From JANRKN01 sp033763435 (lineage in GTDB: Bacteria > Planctomycetota > Phycisphaerae > Phycisphaerales > UBA1924): a stretch of DNA of 19,551 bases. The stretch is from contig JANRKN010000132.1 in assembly GCA_033763435.1 (NCBI GenBank), positions 1 to 19,551 on the forward strand, read 5' to 3'. Positions within the stretch are counted from its first letter, which is position 1; the number at the start of each line of letters is the position of its first letter. The notes below the pieces were generated by a model that saw only the letters and a list, made by a program, of their open reading frames with translations, did no database searches and was not told the DNA's origin. The translations under genes and the position numbers were made by a program. This document shows positions 7,576-15,482 of the stretch, in pieces.

Positions 7576-9858
7576 ATGAACTTCCTGAGCCCGCAGCTCG
7601 CGGCGCTGGCCGCGGCGATCGCCGTGCCGACGCTGGTGATCCTGTACTTCCTGAAGCTCCGTCGGCGCGATGTCGAGGTTTCGACCACGCTGCTCTGGAA
7701 GAAGTCGATCCAGGACCTGCAGGCCAACGCGCCGTTCCAGAAGCTCCGCAAGAACATCCTGCTCTTCCTGCAGCTGCTCGCGCTGCTGGCGGCGCTGCTC
7801 GCGCTCGGGCAGCCGTTCCTCAAGGGCACCGACCTGCGCGGGCGGAAGATCGTCATTCTCATCGACCGCTCGGCCAGCATGAGCGTGCGCGATGAGTCCG
7901 AGGGTGCAGGCACGCGCGAGCCCGTGACGCGCCTCGAGGAAGCGCGCAGGCAGGCGCTGAAGCTTGTTGAGTCGATGAAGGAGCCGACGCTGACGGCGCA
8001 GCTCATGCGCGAGCCCCAGCGCGGCGATGAGGCGATGGTGATCGCGTTCGACTCCACCGCCGAGGTGCGCCAGCGGTTTACTTCCGACAAGGCGGAGCTT
8101 CGGCGCGCGATCGAGGCGATCACGCCGACGGACGCGCCCACGTCGGTGAACGAGGCGCTGAGGCTGGCGCGGGCGCAGTCGCCGCAGCGGGTGCACGTCG
8201 ATCGCGACGGCACGGTGAAGGTGATCGAGGGTCAGACCGCGGGCGAGCCGCTGACGCTGCACCTTTTCAGCGATGGTCGCCTGCCCGACGCGGACCGCTC
8301 GCTCGTGGCGCCCGAGGACACGTTCGTGTATCACCGCGTGGGTTCGCCCCGCACGGCGAACGTGGGCATCACGAGCGTGCGCGCGAGCCGGAGCTTTGAG
8401 AATCCGTCGGAGCTGACGATCTTCGTAGGCGTGCAGTCGAGCGCGCGCGAGCCGCGCGAGGTTGAGATCGAGCTGGTCGATGAGCAGGGGGCCAAGGGCC
8501 TCAAGCGCGCGACCGTCGGCGCGGCCACGGTTCAGGCCGAGGCGACGCAGGAAGGCGCCGCGCCCGCGGACCCGAACGCCAAGCCCGCGCAGAAGCTGAC
8601 GCCGGGCGTCGGCGGCGTGGTGTTCACGCTCACGCGTGCCGAGGGCATGCTGGCGGAGGTGCGGCTGCGCGATGCGCAGGGCCTGACGCCCGAGGGGGCG
8701 GAGGTCTTCGCGGCCGACAAGCGCGCGTGGGCGGTGGTGCCGCCCGCGAAGCAGCTTGCTGTGCTGCTGGTCTCGCCGGGGAGTCTGTTCCTGCGTGACG
8801 CGCTGGAGGGGTTGCCGCTCGCGCGGTTTGAGGTGATCGGCGAGGCGGAGTATCGCCAGCGCGTGCTGTCGGGGGCGTCGGGGCGGCTTGAAGAGTTCGA
8901 TGTGATCGTGCTCGACCGCGTGGCGCCGCCGTTGCGTTCGACCCTCACCGGCGGGGCCAGTGGTGGTGCGGGTGGTGGGGCGAGTGGCGCCGATCGGCCC
9001 TCGACGGGCCTGCCCGCGGGGCGGTATCTGATGCTGGGCGCGCTTCCCGGCATGAGCGAACCCGCGGGCACCAAGCTGCCCCCGCTCCAGATCGTCGACC
9101 GCGGCGAGAAGAAAGAACCCAGCGCGTTCATCGACTGGCGGCGCGATCACCCCGCGCTGCGCTCGGTCTCGCTCGATCCGACCGTGATCGCCCAGCCGCG
9201 CGTGGTCGAGGCGGCCTCGGGCGCGGTGGTGCTGGCGCGCTCGGACGTGGGGCCCGCGATTGTGGAAGTGGCCGACGAGTTCGCACGCGCGATCGTCGTG
9301 CCTTGGAACGTGACCGAATCGACCTGGCCTCTGGAGATCGGCTTCCCGGTGTTCGTTGGTCAGGCGGTGCGGTACTTGGGCGGTGAGGCGGCGTCGGGCT
9401 CGGGTCAGGACCGCGCGGTGACGCCCGGCGCGACGCTGACGACGCGCGTGCCCGGGGGCGTGCAGGGCGTGCGGCTCGAGGGACCGCCCGATGTGGTGCT
9501 GGCCTCGCGCGCGAGTGAGCCCAATCGCGTGGATCTTCAGCCCGCGGCGGACGGCACGGTGGTGTACGGGCCCGTGCCGCGGATCGGGCTGTATGCGGTG
9601 TCTTGGCAGGGGCCCGCGACGGCGATGGATTCCAGGCGCGGCGACCGGGCGACGCGCGTGTTTGCCGCGAACCTGAGCGACGGTGCGGAATCGGTCGTCG
9701 AGGCTTCGGAAGAAGTGTCGCTGGCGAATCAGGTCATCCGCGCCGAGGAACAGCGCGCGGACGAGGGCGATCGGCGGCTGTGGCCCTGGCTGGTGCTGGC
9801 GGGGCTTGTGGTCGTGCTGCTGGAGTGGTGGGTCTACAACCGGAAGGTGCGGATCTAG
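7576..9858 (+). CDS. BatA-type VWA membrane protein with GATase-like domain
   Basis: The product has 760 residues. The N-terminal BatA-type module has helices at about 9-26 and 60-78 around a basic cytosolic loop (KLRRRDVEVSTTLLW). A VWA domain follows (about 92-235) with a complete metal site: D97-x-S99-x-S101, T189 and D233 (FSDG). After a beta segment comes a GATase-like domain at about 392-604, ending in the WPLEIGFPVFVGQAVRYL stretch, then a beta domain (615-680) and a final helix (about 735-754) with the short basic tail NRKVRI. By the positive-inside rule the VWA and GATase-like parts are periplasmic. AGAGG at 7563-7567 is a reasonable ribosome binding site eight bases before the ATG. 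Bat proteins of Bacteroidetes are linked to aerotolerance, but that role should not be assumed here. It is likely a membrane partner of the MoxR/DUF58 pair. Confidence 0.92.
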   Translation: MNFLSPQLAALAAAIAVPTLVILYFLKLRRRDVEVSTTLLWKKSIQDLQANAPFQKLRKNILLFLQLLALLAALLALGQPFLKGTDLRGRKIVILIDRSASMSVRDESEGAGTREPVTRLEEARRQALKLVESMKEPTLTAQLMREPQRGDEAMVIAFDSTAEVRQRFTSDKAELRRAIEAITPTDAPTSVNEALRLARAQSPQRVHVDRDGTVKVIEGQTAGEPLTLHLFSDGRLPDADRSLVAPEDTFVYHRVGSPRTANVGITSVRASRSFENPSELTIFVGVQSSAREPREVEIELVDEQGAKGLKRATVGAATVQAEATQEGAAPADPNAKPAQKLTPGVGGVVFTLTRAEGMLAEVRLRDAQGLTPEGAEVFAADKRAWAVVPPAKQLAVLLVSPGSLFLRDALEGLPLARFEVIGEAEYRQRVLSGASGRLEEFDVIVLDRVAPPLRSTLTGGASGGAGGGASGADRPSTGLPAGRYLMLGALPGMSEPAGTKLPPLQIVDRGEKKEPSAFIDWRRDHPALRSVSLDPTVIAQPRVVEAASGAVVLARSDVGPAIVEVADEFARAIVVPWNVTESTWPLEIGFPVFVGQAVRYLGGEAASGSGQDRAVTPGATLTTRVPGGVQGVRLEGPPDVVLASRASEPNRVDLQPAADGTVVYGPVPRIGLYAVSWQGPATAMDSRRGDRATRVFAANLSDGAESVVEASEEVSLANQVIRAEEQRADEGDRRLWPWLVLAGLVVVLLEWWVYNRKVRI
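8953..8988 (+). repeat. 12-bp in-frame Gly/Ala/Ser repeat, 3 copies
   Basis: Units at 8953-8964, 8965-8976 and 8977-8988 encode GASG, GAGG and GASG at residues 460-471 of the BatA-type protein, inside its GATase-like domain. The units use GGT and AGT codons, which are scarce in the surrounding GGC/GGG-rich gene. It is probably a flexible surface loop. Confidence 0.8.
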
Positions 9859-9878
9859 TGCGCGCAGGGACACGGAAC

Positions 9879-12503
9879 ATGTTCGGCTGGGTCGCGGCGT
9901 GCGTGCTCGCGCTCGCGGGCGGGCCCGCGCTCGCGCAGCGCCCCGAGGTGAAGATCGAGTCGGTGCGTTGGGGCTGGCAGGGCGTGATGCCCGCCGATCG
10001 CTTCGCGCCCGTGCGCGTGCTGCTCTCGTCGGGCGACAAGGCCTCGAGCGGCATCGTGCAGATCGAGTTCGATCAGGACCCGACCCAGCGCGGGCGCATC
10101 ACGGCGCAGTACGCGACGACGCCGGGGCTCGCGACGCCCGTCGAGCTGACGGCAGCGCTGCCGATCTCGGCGCGCACGGCGCGCATTGACGTGATCGATC
10201 TCTCAGGCCGCGGCGCGCAGCTCGTCGCGACCCGGCAGCTCGATGGCGCGTTCGATGGCGGTGCGGAGGTCGTCTCCGACCGTGCGATCGTGCCGACCTG
10301 GGGCCGCTCCAGCGTCTCGCGCGCGTGGCTCACGCTCGCCGAGCCCGGCGGCGGGGCGCGTCTGGTTCCGCCGATGAATGTCTTCAGCGGCACGTTCACC
10401 GGGCAGGTGCAGACGGACACCAACCGGCCCGTGCCCGATAGCCGATATCGCCGCGCGCAGCGGCTGATGGTGACGCCCGCCGAAGAAGTGCCCGGCGCGA
10501 TCGGGGCGTGGTCGGCGTACGACAGCGCGGAGCTGGTGGTCGTCGGCGCGCTCGGCGAGGCGCGCGTGGATCCGCGCACGCTCGATGCCGTTCGCGCGTG
10601 GGTGCTCTCGGGCGGACGGCTGGTCATCATCGCTGAGCCAGCGGGCGAGGGCTGGCGGCGCTGGCTGCCCGAGGGGCCCGCGTTCGACGTGGTGCGCGTG
10701 GGCGACCTCACGCCTCTGCCCGGGCCGGGCGACGTGCGCGATGTGCTCGCCGAGCTTCGCGCGCTGGCCGAGGCGGCCCCGCCCAACCCGGGCTCGACCG
10801 AGCGCGACGAACTCGTCAGCGCATGGCACAAGCAGCTCCGCGAGCTTCAGGCGCCGGCGTTCGACGCCGCGGCGACGGTGCGCGCGCGGCCCGTCACGCT
10901 GACCGAGCGCGGCAAGGCCTCGGGCTGGCGCACGCGCTGGGCCGGGGGCGAGGCGGGCGCGATCGTCGCTGAGGGGCCGATCGGCTTTGGGTTTGTCACG
11001 GTCGTGGGCGCGGACCCGGAGCTGACGCTGGGCAACGTGAGCGCGCCGGGGCTGCGCGCGGTGTGGGAGTCGGCGGCGCGGACGATCCTCGAGCGCGACG
11101 GCGGCTGGCTCGCCCGGCCTGTGTATCCGCAGTTCAGCTGGCGCGGGCAACCGACGGACATGTTCGACGGCGAGCCCGAGACCGCGCGCGCCGTCTGGAG
11201 CGCGCTCGACCGCGCCGTGCGCGGCCAGGGCCTGCGCGTGGATGTCGGCGCCGGAGTCTTCTTCGGCATCGCGGGCTGCGTCGCGGTGCTCGCGCTGCTG
11301 CTGGGGCCGATCGACGCGATCGTGCTCAAGCGCATCGGCGCGCGGTCGCTCGCGTGGGCGAGCGCGCTGGGCTGGATCGGGCTCGCGAGCGTCGCGGGCG
11401 TGCTGATCCCCACGCTGCTGCGCTCGGGCGAGAGCTCGGCGGGCCGGTTCACCGAGACTGACGTGCTGCTCGAGCCGGTCGCGGGCGGGAGCGCGCGCGA
11501 GGTTTCCTCGGCGGCGGCGCTCGCGTGGGACACGTCGGTCGGCACGATCTTCGCGGGCCGGCCCGAGCGCTTTGCACTGCCCGACGAGGGCGTCGCGCGG
11601 ATCTCGCGGGGTATCTCGGCGATCTCGGGCGCGGGCGATCGTTCGGCGTTCCGGTCCTTTGCGCCGCACGATGCGGTGGAGGCGTCGGTCGGGCTCGATG
11701 AGGCGCGTGCGCGGCTGCTCGGCGTGCGGACGGCGCGCGGCGGGCGCGCGACCGAGCTGGAGCTCGGGCAGTGGATGCTGCGCTCGGTGATGGACTCCGG
11801 GCCCCGGGGCGGCGACGCGGGGCTGAGCGCGCCGGGAGATGCGCGCGAGGGCCTGCGTGCGGTCAGCCGCGTGGAAGACACGCCCGATGGGCCGACGCTC
11901 GTCGTGGAGATTTCGGGCCTACCCGCTTCGTCGGAGGTCAAGAGCGCGGTGGTGCGCGTCGGGCCCGGCGCGGGGCGCGTGGTGATTCCCGAGCAGTTCT
12001 TCCGCGAGGGTTCGCTGCGGCTGACGGTGCGCGGGCCGGCGAGCGAGGTGGACGACATCGCGCGGGAGACGCTGGGCTTCGGCAAGGCGCCGGTCGCAGA
12101 GAAGGTCGGATCGGAGCAGGGTGGTTCGGAGCAGGTCGGCTCGGGGCAGGCGCGCGCGGAGGTGCTGCCCGCGCCGTGGGAAGATGAGTCCGCGCGCGTA
12201 GCGGCGATGTCGCTGTGGGGCGCGCGCACGCGGGGGCTGTCGCACGCGGTCCGCGGCGCGAGCGAGCGCTACGCGGTGGTGCTGATCGAGCTGGCCAACG
12301 TGCCGATGGACGTGATGCCCAAGGCGGGCGGCGGGGGTGGGATGAATGCGCAGGCCGCGGAGCCCACGGGCGCCGGGGCGGAGACGGGCGCGCTGGTGCG
12401 CCGATCGGACACGAATCTCAGGACGCGCCGCGACGCGCGGGTGCGTCTGAGCGTGCCGATCCCCGCGGAGGCCTCGCGCGTGTGGTCAGGGAGCGGTCGA
12501 TGA
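9879..12503 (+). CDS. Exported, membrane-anchored GATase-like protein (ABC auxiliary-like)
   Basis: This protein of about 874 residues is not assigned to a named family. Residues 1-20 form a signal peptide ending ALAQ. A beta-rich domain (VRWGWQGVMPADRFAPVRV) follows, then a GATase-like region at about 150-420 (YDSAELVVVG at ~214, SGGRLVII, FVTVVGADPEL at ~370). Two helices at about 458-478 and 489-510 are joined by the basic loop LKRIGARS, and the remaining ~360 residues should be periplasmic. The GPIDAIVLKRIG stretch resembles the GPxDYxVLxRLG motif seen in similar proteins beside MoxR/BatA genes. I chose the ATG at 9879 because AGGG at about 9866 precedes it and the signal peptide starts there; an in-frame GTG at 9858 overlapping the previous stop would add seven residues. 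It overlaps the ABC ATPase start by ATGA, which suggests work with that transporter, like the auxiliary subunits of gliding-type ABC systems. Confidence 0.75.
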   Translation: MFGWVAACVLALAGGPALAQRPEVKIESVRWGWQGVMPADRFAPVRVLLSSGDKASSGIVQIEFDQDPTQRGRITAQYATTPGLATPVELTAALPISARTARIDVIDLSGRGAQLVATRQLDGAFDGGAEVVSDRAIVPTWGRSSVSRAWLTLAEPGGGARLVPPMNVFSGTFTGQVQTDTNRPVPDSRYRRAQRLMVTPAEEVPGAIGAWSAYDSAELVVVGALGEARVDPRTLDAVRAWVLSGGRLVIIAEPAGEGWRRWLPEGPAFDVVRVGDLTPLPGPGDVRDVLAELRALAEAAPPNPGSTERDELVSAWHKQLRELQAPAFDAAATVRARPVTLTERGKASGWRTRWAGGEAGAIVAEGPIGFGFVTVVGADPELTLGNVSAPGLRAVWESAARTILERDGGWLARPVYPQFSWRGQPTDMFDGEPETARAVWSALDRAVRGQGLRVDVGAGVFFGIAGCVAVLALLLGPIDAIVLKRIGARSLAWASALGWIGLASVAGVLIPTLLRSGESSAGRFTETDVLLEPVAGGSAREVSSAAALAWDTSVGTIFAGRPERFALPDEGVARISRGISAISGAGDRSAFRSFAPHDAVEASVGLDEARARLLGVRTARGGRATELELGQWMLRSVMDSGPRGGDAGLSAPGDAREGLRAVSRVEDTPDGPTLVVEISGLPASSEVKSAVVRVGPGAGRVVIPEQFFREGSLRLTVRGPASEVDDIARETLGFGKAPVAEKVGSEQGGSEQVGSGQARAEVLPAPWEDESARVAAMSLWGARTRGLSHAVRGASERYAVVLIELANVPMDVMPKAGGGGGMNAQAAEPTGAGAETGALVRRSDTNLRTRRDARVRLSVPIPAEASRVWSGSGR
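12105..12149 (+). repeat. 15-bp in-frame repeat, 3 copies
   Basis: Three 15-base units at 12105-12119, 12120-12134 and 12135-12149 encode VGSEQ, GGSEQ and VGSGQ in the C-terminal periplasmic part of the GATase-like membrane protein. They lie just after the FGKAPVAEK stretch and probably form a flexible linker. Confidence 0.9.
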
Positions 12504-13465
12504 TCGAGCTTGCGGGCGTGACCAAGCGGTACGGTTCTCTGACGGCGCTGGACAGCCTCACGCTGTCGATCGGCGCGGGTCAGATCTTCGGGTTCATCGG
12601 GCCCAACGGCGCGGGCAAGACGACCACGATGAAGATCCTCTCGTGCCTCATCCGGCCCGATCAGGGCGTCGCGAAGGTCGGCGGGCTGGACGTGCGCAAG
12701 GATGGCGACGCCATCCGCCGCATGCTCGGCTACATGCCCGACTTCCTGGGCGTGTACGACGACCTGACCGTCGATGAGTACTTGCAGTTCTTCGCGGCGG
12801 CGTTCGGCGTGCCCCGCAAGAAGCGCCGCGCGACCATCGACGCCGTGCTGCAGCTCACGGACCTCACCGAGAAGAAGCGCGCGATGGTCGACTCGCTCTC
12901 ACGCGGCATGCAGCAGCGCCTGGGCGTTGCGCGCGTGCTCATTCACGACCCGCAGGTGCTGCTGCTCGACGAGCCCGCCTCGGGCCTGGACCCCCGCGCG
13001 CGGATCGAGATGCGCTCGTTGCTCCAGGAGCTCGGGCGCATGGGCAAGGTGCTGATGGTCAGCTCGCACATCCTGAGCGAGCTGGCCGAGATGTGCACGA
13101 GCATCGGGATCATCGAGCGCGGGAAGCTGCTGTACGCCGGTTCGATCCAGGACGCGTACGCGCGCAGCCGCGGCGGGGACAAGGTCATCGTGCGTCTGGA
13201 GCCCGGCGCGCCCGAAACCCCCCGGCGCGCGCGCGAGGAACTGCTCAAGGACGCGCGGGTGTCGCGCATCACCGACGACCCGGCCGACCCCTTCAGCCTC
13301 GCGGTCGAGATGATGCCCCCGGGTGCCGACGGCTCGGCGCGCATGCCGCACCACGCGGTGTTCGACGCGATCACGCGCGCGGGCGGGCGCGTGGTCAGCT
13401 TCGAGCCTCAGGCGATCAAGCTCGAGGACGCGTTCCTGAAGCTCACGACGGGAGCGCTGCAATGA
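12500..13465 (+). CDS. ABC-2 type transporter ATP-binding protein
   Basis: This 321-residue ATPase powers the permease encoded next. Visible motifs are Walker A at 34-41 (GPNGAGKT), the Q-loop region at 77-84 (GYMPDFLG, with Asp81 where many ABC ATPases have Gln), the signature at 133-140 (LSRGMQQR instead of LSGGQ), Walker B (LLLDEP, 154-159), a D-loop (SGLDPRARIE) and the switch His190 (VSSHIL). This motif set belongs to the export-type subfamily that pairs with ABC-2 permeases. A C-terminal extension of about 100 residues follows the nucleotide-binding domain. The ATG at 12500 overlaps the preceding stop (ATGA), and the gene's own stop overlaps the next start in the same way. These junctions imply coupled translation and a fixed ratio between the GATase-like protein, ATPase and permease. 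The substrate is unknown. Confidence 0.96.
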   Translation: MIELAGVTKRYGSLTALDSLTLSIGAGQIFGFIGPNGAGKTTTMKILSCLIRPDQGVAKVGGLDVRKDGDAIRRMLGYMPDFLGVYDDLTVDEYLQFFAAAFGVPRKKRRATIDAVLQLTDLTEKKRAMVDSLSRGMQQRLGVARVLIHDPQVLLLDEPASGLDPRARIEMRSLLQELGRMGKVLMVSSHILSELAEMCTSIGIIERGKLLYAGSIQDAYARSRGGDKVIVRLEPGAPETPRRAREELLKDARVSRITDDPADPFSLAVEMMPPGADGSARMPHHAVFDAITRAGGRVVSFEPQAIKLEDAFLKLTTGALQ

Positions 13466-15468
13466 GCGAGGCGGCGCAGGCCATCGCGAGGCCGCGGTTC
13501 TCGTGGCGCGAGTTCTGGCGCGCGCGCGGGCGGGACGTGCTCACGCTCGGCGGGTTCTTCGGCGCGGTCTTCCAGCGCGAGGTGCGCGCGCAGGGTCGGC
13601 GGAGCTCGACGTACGTCTTCCGCTGCCTGTACGCGCTGGTGATCGGCGCGGCGCTGTCGATCATGTTCGCGGTGACGTACGTCTCGATGCGCGAGACCGA
13701 GAGCCCCGCCGAGCACGTGCAGAGCCTGCAGCAGATCGCGCCCATCATGACGCTGGTCATCGGATGGATCGCGTTCGGGGGCTTGCCGCTGCTGGGCGTG
13801 ATCTTTGCCGGGCCTTCGGTGTCGGAGGAGCGCCGTCGCGGCTCGCTCGCGGAGCTGCTCACGACGCCGCTGACCGCGCGCGAGATCATTCTGGGCAAGG
13901 TCGGCGCGGTGTTCGTGCAGCTGGGCGTGTTCGCGCTGGTGCCGGTGCCGGTGCTGCTGGCCTCGCGGGTCTTCGGCGGCGTGGACCTGCGTGTGCTGCT
14001 TGCCGCGGGGCTGGTGGTCACGGGCGTGTCGATGATGGCCGTCACGCTCACGGTGCTCGCCTCGGTGCTCACGCGTCGCGCCTCGGCCTCGATCGCGAGC
14101 GGGATCGTCTTCGTCCTCGTGGGCACCATGGGCATCGCGCTGGTCTACTCGCTCGTGTGCGCGTCGCTGCGGATCAACCCCAACCCGTCGGTGATCGCGG
14201 CGATGTGCCCGCCGGTGGTGATGGCGTTTCTGACGGCCGAGCTCGCGGGCGGGGGCGGGATTCCTGTTGATCCGGTCGCCGCGGCGGGGGCGTCGCTGCT
14301 CTACTGCGCGGCGCTCTCGGCGCTGGCGGTGGTCCTCGCGACGCTGCTGCTCAGGCGGCTCATGCGCGTCGTCGGTGCTTCGGGCGCGGGCCCGGCGCTG
14401 GCGTCCGACAAGCGCGCGCGCACGGGCCGATCGCCTCAGGCCGAGGCGGTGCAGGCCGCGGCTTCTGATGGCGCAAACCCGAACGCAATCCCGAACGCGG
14501 CCGAGAGCGCGCCCGGCGCGAAGCCGCGCACCGTGATCCCGCGCAACGACCGCGACGCGCGCGAGGTCGGCGACAACCCGGTGCTGTGGCGCGAGACTCG
14601 CCGGGGGCTGTTCATGCGCCCGTGGCACGGGTGGGCCTCGGCGGGCGCGGTCGCGCTCATTCTCCTCTGGGTCTACTGGCAGGCGGGGCTGCTCAACGAG
14701 GTCGTGCAGTTCCCGGTCGCAATCATCGGCACGATCATCGTGCTGCTCATCGCCGCGACGACCACCGCCGGTTCGATCAGCGGCGAGCGCGAGAGCAAGA
14801 CCTGGCCCGCGCTCGTCACGACGCCCCTCTCGCCCGCGCAGATCCTGATGGGCAAGTACTTCGGCGCGCTGCGCAAGCAGTGGCCCACGCCCGCGATCAT
14901 CACGCTGCACGCGCTGCTCACGCTGCTGGCCGGGGTGTACGTGCTCACGACGAACAGCGACATCTTCGGGGGCCAGCTCATCGGAAGCTCCTGGTCGCAG
15001 CGCGGCGTGCCCATGTCGCGGCTGATCGCGATGCCAGCCCTGCTGCTCGCGACGATGATCGGGCCCATGGCGCTCCTCACCGCGACGGGCACCGTGCTGA
15101 GCCTCACGTTCCGCAAGTCGTCGGCGGCGACGACCGCCAACGTCTTCATCGCCATCGGGCTCTGGATCGTCGTGCCCATCCTCGCCGCGATCCTCAGCGA
15201 TACCGCGGTCGAAGAGCGCCTACTCGGCGGCGGATACGCCCGGCTGATCTCCGACGGCACGCTCGCGCTCAACCCGGTCTACATGACCGGCGCGACGATC
15301 GACGGCTGCCTGCAGGACGGGCGCTTCTCGCTCGGGCGCACATCGGTCACCGGGACGGAGTTCATGCTCGCGGCGTTCGGTGTGCTGGTGTTCTATCTCG
15401 CCGCGGCGTGGGGCGTGCTGCGCCTGGGCGTCGCGGCGTTCCACCGGTTCTCGGATCGCTCGAGCTGA
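13462..15468 (+). CDS. Double ABC-2 type permease (two homologous halves in one chain)
   Basis: This inner-membrane permease has 668 residues and about twelve hydrophobic segments in two sets: roughly 54-74, 94-117, 148-168, 179-202, 210-235 and 275-298, then 393-407, 415-436, 476-496, 521-545, 558-578 and 635-656. The cytosolic coupling segment after the second helix of each half is clearly repeated: SVSEERRRGSLAELLTTPL (119-137) and SISGERESKTWPALVTTPL (438-456), each followed at the same distance by I-x-x-GK. The halves are joined by a hydrophilic Ala/Pro/Asn-rich linker (about 303-370) ending in DNPVLWRETRRG. ABC-2 permeases normally dimerise, so this chain probably supplies both half-sites for the single ATPase. 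The ATGA overlap at 13462-13465 sets the start. It is the last gene of the operon, with only seven bases between its stop and that of the convergent helicase gene. Confidence 0.93.
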   Translation: MSEAAQAIARPRFSWREFWRARGRDVLTLGGFFGAVFQREVRAQGRRSSTYVFRCLYALVIGAALSIMFAVTYVSMRETESPAEHVQSLQQIAPIMTLVIGWIAFGGLPLLGVIFAGPSVSEERRRGSLAELLTTPLTAREIILGKVGAVFVQLGVFALVPVPVLLASRVFGGVDLRVLLAAGLVVTGVSMMAVTLTVLASVLTRRASASIASGIVFVLVGTMGIALVYSLVCASLRINPNPSVIAAMCPPVVMAFLTAELAGGGGIPVDPVAAAGASLLYCAALSALAVVLATLLLRRLMRVVGASGAGPALASDKRARTGRSPQAEAVQAAASDGANPNAIPNAAESAPGAKPRTVIPRNDRDAREVGDNPVLWRETRRGLFMRPWHGWASAGAVALILLWVYWQAGLLNEVVQFPVAIIGTIIVLLIAATTTAGSISGERESKTWPALVTTPLSPAQILMGKYFGALRKQWPTPAIITLHALLTLLAGVYVLTTNSDIFGGQLIGSSWSQRGVPMSRLIAMPALLLATMIGPMALLTATGTVLSLTFRKSSAATTANVFIAIGLWIVVPILAAILSDTAVEERLLGGGYARLISDGTLALNPVYMTGATIDGCLQDGRFSLGRTSVTGTEFMLAAFGVLVFYLAAAWGVLRLGVAAFHRFSDRSS

Positions 15469-15482
15469 GCGGCGCTCACTCG
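15461..15482. terminator. Possible bidirectional hairpin spanning two convergent stop codons
   Basis: CGAG (15461-15464) pairs with CTCG (15479-15482) and TGAGC (15466-15470) pairs with GCTCA (15474-15478), leaving a one-base bulge and the loop GGC. The inner stem contains the permease stop (15466-15468) and, on the other strand, the helicase stop (15476-15478). No T-tract follows on either strand, so intrinsic termination would be atypical. Confidence 0.35.

Noticed and set aside
7558..9873. A 771-codon minus-strand open frame mirroring the BatA-type gene
   Set aside because: Low-complexity Arg/His-rich product with no motifs; the opposite strand has an intact VWA metal site, helices and a ribosome binding site.
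9603..9878. An N-terminal extension of the GATase-like membrane protein reaching back to 9603
   Set aside because: It would overlap the BatA-type gene by 256 bases and bury the signal peptide that starts at 9879.
12215..12499. Longer start for the ABC ATPase
   Set aside because: The upstream codons overlap the previous gene and are Arg/Gly-rich junk. The ATG at 12500 gives the normal IELAGVTKRYG start of the family.
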